The position numbers and the translations under genes are program-made. DNA of 64,000 nucleotides from JANNSX01 sp041397825 (GTDB lineage: Bacteria; Pseudomonadota; Alphaproteobacteria; Rhizobiales; Hyphomicrobiaceae): assembly GCA_041397825.1 (NCBI GenBank), contig JAWKVX010000002.1:310001-374000 (forward strand), in the 5' to 3' direction. Under the pieces are notes generated by a model. The model was given only the letters and a program-made list of their open reading frames with translations, made no database searches and had not been told where the DNA came from. Below, piece after piece: positions 60,094 to 64,000 of this stretch (within the stretch, counting starts at the first letter, position 1; each line of letters opens with the position of its first letter).

Positions 60094-60924
60094 TCAGGGC
60101 AGCGTGATCTCGGGTATCGAAACATAGACCTTGTCCAGTTTCGATGGGTCGACGTGCGGCATGATCGTCGTCTTGAAGGCGGCGAGCGCCTGCTGGTACT
60201 CGTTGGCACAGCGATAGGCGCGATACTCCGGCAGCAAGCCTTGCGCGACGACGCCGCGGAACGTATCGGCGTTCCAGCCATAGGCCATGCACAAGTAATT
60301 GTAATAGCGCTGAGCTTCTGGCGAGGCCGCGCGGGCGAAATCGCTGCCGGTCCAGGTTTGCTCCGAGGCCTCGAAGAAGCCGGCTGCTCCATAGACCACC
60401 TTGAGCGCGATCTCCGGTCCGAACTGGAGCATCATCAGGGCCGCCAGCCGGTCGGCAGCATCGTTGGCCCGCCCCCAGACCGGGAGCTTGTAGATGTCGA
60501 TGATGGCATGTGCCGTCTCATGGAGCAGCGTCTGCACGAAAGCGGCGACCGCCATCTGCGGCGGTGTCGCGGCGCTGTTTCTCGGCGCCTTGAGGGCGAT
60601 CTCCTCGATCCTCGCGATCTGCTCGTAGCAGATCGTGACTCCCGTAGCGGTTGCGTAGGGTCGCACCGGCGCATCGCACTGGACGACCTGCACCTTGAGC
60701 GGCCGGGGCAAGTCGAGCGGGCCGAGCAGGCTCGCGAGTTGCTCGAGCGCCTTGGCGGCGACGAGCCGGTCTCGGATCGGCTTGAAGGCCGGGTTCGCCG
60801 GCTCGCCGTAGGCGAGTTCGACCTTCGGGTTTAGGGCTAGCTCGGGAGGCGCGTCTGTCTGAGCCATGGCGCTCATGGCATGCGAAACGATTGAGAGAAA
60901 CGCGAGCGCCCGGATGCAGCGCAT
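60094..60924 (-). CDS. Secreted DUF4344 metallopeptidase paralog with altered third ligand
   Basis: A 276-residue secreted paralog (signal peptide to about residue 21). The zinc motif is HETAH (135-139), but the downstream segment reads GRANDAADRL where the neighbour has GREEDAADQL, so the Glu pair that would supply the third zinc ligand is Ala-Asn. Either the following Asp takes over or the site is degenerate. It starts three bases after the OmpA-family gene and is followed by the intact paralog after 40 bases. Confidence 0.7.
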   Translation of the reverse strand: MRCIRALAFLSIVSHAMSAMAQTDAPPELALNPKVELAYGEPANPAFKPIRDRLVAAKALEQLASLLGPLDLPRPLKVQVVQCDAPVRPYATATGVTICYEQIARIEEIALKAPRNSAATPPQMAVAAFVQTLLHETAHAIIDIYKLPVWGRANDAADRLAALMMLQFGPEIALKVVYGAAGFFEASEQTWTGSDFARAASPEAQRYYNYLCMAYGWNADTFRGVVAQGLLPEYRAYRCANEYQQALAAFKTTIMPHVDPSKLDKVYVSIPEITLP

Positions 60925-60927
60925 GAC

Positions 60928-62118
60928 CTACTCCCAGCGGGCAGAGAACTCGATGCGTCTATTCTTGGCTTTGTTCCTCGACGACGTGTTGGACACGAGT
61001 GGCCGATCCTCGCCAAAGCCGATCGTCGCCAGTCGGCTCCGACGGACGTCCTTGCGGACCAGGAAGTCGCGAACTGCGACGGCGCGTTGCTCCGAGAGTT
61101 TTTGATTGTAGCTCGGAGAACCATCGGAATCGGTGTGGCCGGAGATCTCGATGGTCGCCTCCGGACAGCGGTTGGCGACCCAGGCGAGTTGCGTCAGAAG
61201 ATCGATCGAGTCGGAGCGGACCTTCGCACTCGCCACGTCGAAGCGGACGCTGTTGTCGTAAAGCAGGAAGTCGAAATACTCCTGGCAGATCTCGGGATCG
61301 AGGCGACCGCGCTGCATGATCTCGGCGCGGCTGAATTGCCTCGGCGGCGGATTGTCGGTCGCATCGGTGCCGCTCGAGGTCGTGGCGCAACTACCGATGT
61401 TCGTCCGATCGGTGATCTCGGCATAGCGATTGACGATGAGCTTGAACTTGTTGCCGCCGCGGCAGGCCTCGGCCACATAGCGCGGCAGCTGACGATCGGT
61501 GAAGCGGATGTCCTCGAAGCCCTGGCTCAGCAGCACGTCCTCCACCTGATCGGCGGTCATGACGCCCGGCAGCTTCAGGTTCACCGGCGTGTTGTCTTCG
61601 TCGAAGAATAGGCATCGCCCGATATCTTCCGTGGCCTTGGTGGTGCCGAAGCGATCGAGCTCGAGGCGGAGACGGTCACCTTCCCGGCAGGCCTCGACGA
61701 TGATCTTCGGCGGATCGGGATTGACGAAGCGGATGCGGCTGAAGCCCTTGCTCCGGAGGATGTAGCGGATCTCCTGGTTGGCTTCGGCCACCGCACCTGA
61801 GCCACCCGCACAGTTGCCGATCTTTGTCCGGTTGACGACGTCGCCCCACCAATTGAGTTTCAGCTCGAACTTCTCCGATCCAAAGCATGCCTCGGCCTTG
61901 TAGCGAGGGAGAATACGGTCGGTGAAGATGATGTCGCGATAGCCGCGGGTCTCGAGCAGTTCGGTGATCTTGGCGATCGAGTAGGCCACACTGGAAAGTC
62001 CGGCGGAGGGTCGAGCGACGGGGGCCGGCGTCGGGCCCAGTTGGCCAGCCTGCGCCGGTGCAGTCAAACAACAGACGATTGCGGCAGCGAGCATCCGCCG
62101 CACGAGACGATCAAGCAT
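60928..62118 (-). CDS. OmpA-family protein with three Cys-paired repeats
   Basis: A 396-residue exported protein (signal peptide to about residue 24). Three repeats of about 60 residues follow, each with a GxxxIxFxxxxxPxxxxEAC segment and ending IG-x-C; the Cys pairs 78/103, 144/169 and 219/244 are all exactly 25 residues apart, suggesting one disulfide per repeat. The C-terminal OmpA domain (about 280-396) has IEISGHTDSDGSPSYNQKLS and IGFGEDRP. It is the first gene of an operon with two DUF4344 metallopeptidases. Wall anchoring with a ligand-binding repeat array is the likely role. Confidence 0.8.
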   Translation of the reverse strand: MLDRLVRRMLAAAIVCCLTAPAQAGQLGPTPAPVARPSAGLSSVAYSIAKITELLETRGYRDIIFTDRILPRYKAEACFGSEKFELKLNWWGDVVNRTKIGNCAGGSGAVAEANQEIRYILRSKGFSRIRFVNPDPPKIIVEACREGDRLRLELDRFGTTKATEDIGRCLFFDEDNTPVNLKLPGVMTADQVEDVLLSQGFEDIRFTDRQLPRYVAEACRGGNKFKLIVNRYAEITDRTNIGSCATTSSGTDATDNPPPRQFSRAEIMQRGRLDPEICQEYFDFLLYDNSVRFDVASAKVRSDSIDLLTQLAWVANRCPEATIEISGHTDSDGSPSYNQKLSEQRAVAVRDFLVRKDVRRSRLATIGFGEDRPLVSNTSSRNKAKNRRIEFSARWE

Positions 62119-62300
62119 GGGCTTCCCTCCCGAGGATAGCTCTGCTGCCTTCCTTAACCGGAAAGTGCAGCAAAATCCAAGGCTTTGAAGCTCGATTGAG
62201 CATTTGTCCAGAATGAGGCGCTGGCTGGCGATGGCAAGTGACTTTGACGTTACCTCGACGTCCGCTGGTCCTTGACGTGGTCACCGGCAATCCCCTTATT

Positions 62301-62707
62301 GAGGTGGCCAGCTGGCCGGACGGCCGCTGCTGCCGCCTCAGGGCGGCGGTGGAGGAAAGTCCGGGCTCCAGTGAGACACGGTGCCGGCTAACGGCCGGCG
62401 GGGGCGACCCCAGGGACAGTGCCACAGAGAACGAACCGCCCCGGCATGCCGGGGTAAGGGTGAAAAGGTGCGGTAAGAGCGCACCGCGCAGCCAGCAATG
62501 GATGCGGCATGGCAAACCCCACCGGGAGCAAGACCGAATAGGGGTGGCGCGCCGCTTTCCGGGCAACCGGCGAGCGGTAGGCGGGTCTCCCGCCGAGCCG
62601 CCCGGGTTGGTTGCTCGAGGCGCCGGGTAACCGGCGTCCCAGATGAATGGCCGTCACGCGGGGCGCGAGCCTCGCCGTACAGAACCCGGCTTACAGGCCA
62701 GCTGGCA
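62301..62707 (+). ncRNA. rnpB: RNase P RNA, bacterial type A
   Basis: The RNA component of RNase P. The ends pair as GCCAGCTGGCC / GGCCAGCTGGC (P1). Conserved core elements are GAGGAAAGTCCGGGCTCC near the 5' end, ACAGTGCCACAGAGA, GGTAAGAGCGCACCG, GCAAACCCC and the 3' ACAGAACCCGGCTTACAGGCC, shown here as ACAGAACCCGGCTTAC. Ends are set from P1 and could be off by a few bases. It lies between the OmpA-family gene and purQ, transcribed away from the first. Confidence 0.95.
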
Positions 62708-62743
62708 ATTTTCCTCGAGGCGGCCCCGGGTGCAACCGTGCCG

Positions 62744-63439
62744 CTATGCGGTCTCGAGGGAAGTGACGAGGCTCTCGAACATCAGTCGCCCATCGGTGCC
62801 GCCGAGCAGCGGATCGGCGAGGCGCTCGGGATGCGGCATGAGGCCGAGCACGCGCCCCGTCGCGTCGACGATGCCGGCGATGTTGTTGCGGGCGCCGTTC
62901 GGGTTCGCCGCCGGCGTGATCTCGCCATCGGCGTCGGCATAGCGGAAGGCGACCTGCCCCTCGCCCTCGATGCGGGCGAGGGTCTTCTCGTCGGCAAAGA
63001 AATTGCCCTCGCCATGGGCGATCGGCATCACCGCAAGGCCCTTGTTGTGGAAGCGATTGGTGTAGATCGTGTCGTTGCGCTCGATGCGGAGCGTCACGTC
63101 CTTGCAGACGTATTTGAGCGAGGCGTTGCGCATGAGCACGCCCGGCAGCAGTCCGGATTCGCAGAGGATCTGGAAGCCGTTGCAGATGCCGAGCACCGGC
63201 GTGCCGGCCTTCGCCTTGGCGACCACGTCCTTCATGATCGCCGAATGCGCCGCCATGGCGCCGCAGCGGAGATAGTCGCCGTAGGAGAAACCGCCCGGGA
63301 GCACGATCAGGTCGGTCTTGGGGACCGAGCTATCGCCGTGCCAGACCATGTCGGCCTTGCGGCCCGTCGCCTGCTCGAGGGCGATGGCCACGTCCCGGTC
63401 GCAGTTGGAGCCGGGGAAGACGATGACGGCTGATCGCAT
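62744..63439 (-). CDS. purQ: Phosphoribosylformylglycinamidine synthase, glutaminase subunit
   Basis: A 231-residue class I glutamine amidotransferase that supplies ammonia to PurL in purine synthesis. Motifs are VIVFPGSNCDRDVA, LPGGFSYGDYLR, the nucleophile elbow GICNGFQIL and the His/Glu pair in LMPHPER. GGGAG precedes the ATG at 63439. It lies downstream of purS with a small membrane-protein gene between them. Confidence 0.95.
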   Translation of the reverse strand: MRSAVIVFPGSNCDRDVAIALEQATGRKADMVWHGDSSVPKTDLIVLPGGFSYGDYLRCGAMAAHSAIMKDVVAKAKAGTPVLGICNGFQILCESGLLPGVLMRNASLKYVCKDVTLRIERNDTIYTNRFHNKGLAVMPIAHGEGNFFADEKTLARIEGEGQVAFRYADADGEITPAANPNGARNNIAGIVDATGRVLGLMPHPERLADPLLGGTDGRLMFESLVTSLETA

Positions 63440-63548
63440 GGGGTGAGCTCCCAGCATTGGTGTGAGGCGCCCTGACTACCCGGTTCCGCCGGCATCCGTC
63501 CAACTGGCCGATTGCCGCGTAGGGCCGCGGCGAGTTCCTTCCGCTGCG

Positions 63549-63695
63549 CTACTTCGGCAGCAGGAGCAGCACTGTAAGCCCCGCCGCAATCAGCGGCACG
63601 AGGATGAAGATCGCGGCTTTGATGACGAGGTAGCGGACTGCCTCGGCACCGTCACTCCGGCGCGGCCGGGCACCGCCCGCCTCAGGTGCGGCCAT
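63549..63695 (-). CDS. Small membrane protein between purS and purQ, 48 residues
   Basis: The frame starts MAAPEAGGARPRRSDGAEA, a polar Arg-containing N-terminus, and continues into one hydrophobic helix (FILVPLIAAGLTVLLLL) before ending PK. A GAGG lies five bases before the ATG, seven bases after the purS stop, so it is positioned as a translated operon member. No homolog is recognised. It may be overlooked because of its length. Confidence 0.6.
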   Translation of the reverse strand: MAAPEAGGARPRRSDGAEAVRYLVIKAAIFILVPLIAAGLTVLLLLPK

Positions 63696-63702
63696 GCCGC
63701 CC

Positions 63703-63942
63703 TCACCCCAGCTCGTAGCTGTAGTTCTCGATCACCGTGTTGGCGAGCAGCTCCTTGCACATCTTCTCGACCGCCGCCTTGGCCTTCTTCGGGTCCTTCT
63801 CGGCGATCTCGACCTCGATGTACTTGCCTTGCCTGACCTCGCCGACGCCCTTGAAACCGAGCGAGCCCAAGGCGCCCTCGATCGCCTTGCCCTGCGGGTC
63901 GAGGACGCCGTCCTTCAAGGTTACCGTGATGCGCGCCTTCAT
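63703..63942 (-). CDS. purS: Phosphoribosylformylglycinamidine synthase subunit PurS
   Basis: A 79-residue PurS, the small structural subunit that joins PurQ to PurL in the three-part FGAM synthase. The sequence MKARITVTLKDGVLDPQGKA and the C-terminal KELLANTVIENYSYEL are typical. Length is normal. It precedes purQ in the usual order, apart from the small frame between them. Confidence 0.95.
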   Translation of the reverse strand: MKARITVTLKDGVLDPQGKAIEGALGSLGFKGVGEVRQGKYIEVEIAEKDPKKAKAAVEKMCKELLANTVIENYSYELG

Positions 63943-64000
63943 GGCCGTCCCTATTGCTTCGACGACACCAGTCGCGGACCCTTGACCCGCGAGGGGTTGT

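Noticed and set aside
63951..64000. 3' end of a coding gene upstream of purS
   Set aside because: A minus-strand frame ends in TAG at 63951, and purC is common here, but 16 residues are too few to recognise.

Overview
The window is GC-rich, densely coding bacterial DNA. Gene content points to an alphaproteobacterium: ubiE-ubiB, purS-purQ, a DUF1127 protein, DUF2200, a CreA-family protein, a type-A RNase P RNA and tRNAs with encoded CCA. The order (Hyphomicrobiales or Rhodospirillales are both plausible) cannot be fixed from the sequence alone. I saw no transposase, integrase, phage gene or CRISPR array.

Layout. 0-5 kb: a Zn-peptidase and a Ro60/TROVE protein (rsr) preceded by an array of five tRNA-related non-coding RNA units, then a DUF1127 gene divergent from a WYL-domain regulator with two inverted-repeat operators between them. 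5-18.6 kb: catabolic region with two 811-residue FAD/GcvT fusion dehydrogenases of the dimethylglycine/sarcosine dehydrogenase type, a GST, cupins including a DMSP-lyase-like protein, a SAM methyltransferase, a 2OG dioxygenase, an Ldh-family oxidoreductase and a GMC oxidoreductase. This set looks suited to breakdown of methylated amine or sulfonium compounds. 18.7-26.3 kb: housekeeping genes asd, ubiB, ubiE and mutM, with a copper/PepSY group lying between ubiE and mutM. 26.4-33.7 kb: an HpaB-type hydroxylase and a complete branched-chain amino-acid/amide ABC transporter (livK-G-F-H-M), closed by tRNA-Arg(CCT). 33.7-41.7 kb: 2OG oxygenase, DapA-like aldolase, CreA, RraA-like protein, a PLP dehydratase coupled to a TPP enzyme, and a DadA-like oxidase.

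41.8-52.1 kb: a co-directional envelope cluster of a caspase-Sel1 protein, diheme cytochrome c, caspase-DUF4384 protein, a caspase-like protein that has lost its catalytic Cys, a cytochrome c-DUF4384 fusion and an OmpA-family protein. 52.2-57.7 kb: a duplicated-module unknown protein, an HxlR remnant and a cytoplasmic molybdoenzyme operon resembling SoeABC. 58-62 kb: an LhgO-like oxidoreductase, two DUF4344 metallopeptidases (one lacking a likely zinc ligand) and an OmpA-family protein with three Cys-paired repeats. 62.3-64 kb: rnpB, purQ, an unannotated small membrane protein and purS.

The two most notable systems are (1) the rsr-linked array of five putative Y RNAs at 2520-3305, in which a 23-base core and a lower stem with a bulged U are shared while the upper domain varies, two units carrying circularly permuted tRNA mimics; and (2) the caspase / pseudo-caspase / cytochrome c / OmpA cluster at 41851-52146, with a possibly related metallopeptidase/OmpA cluster 7 kb away.
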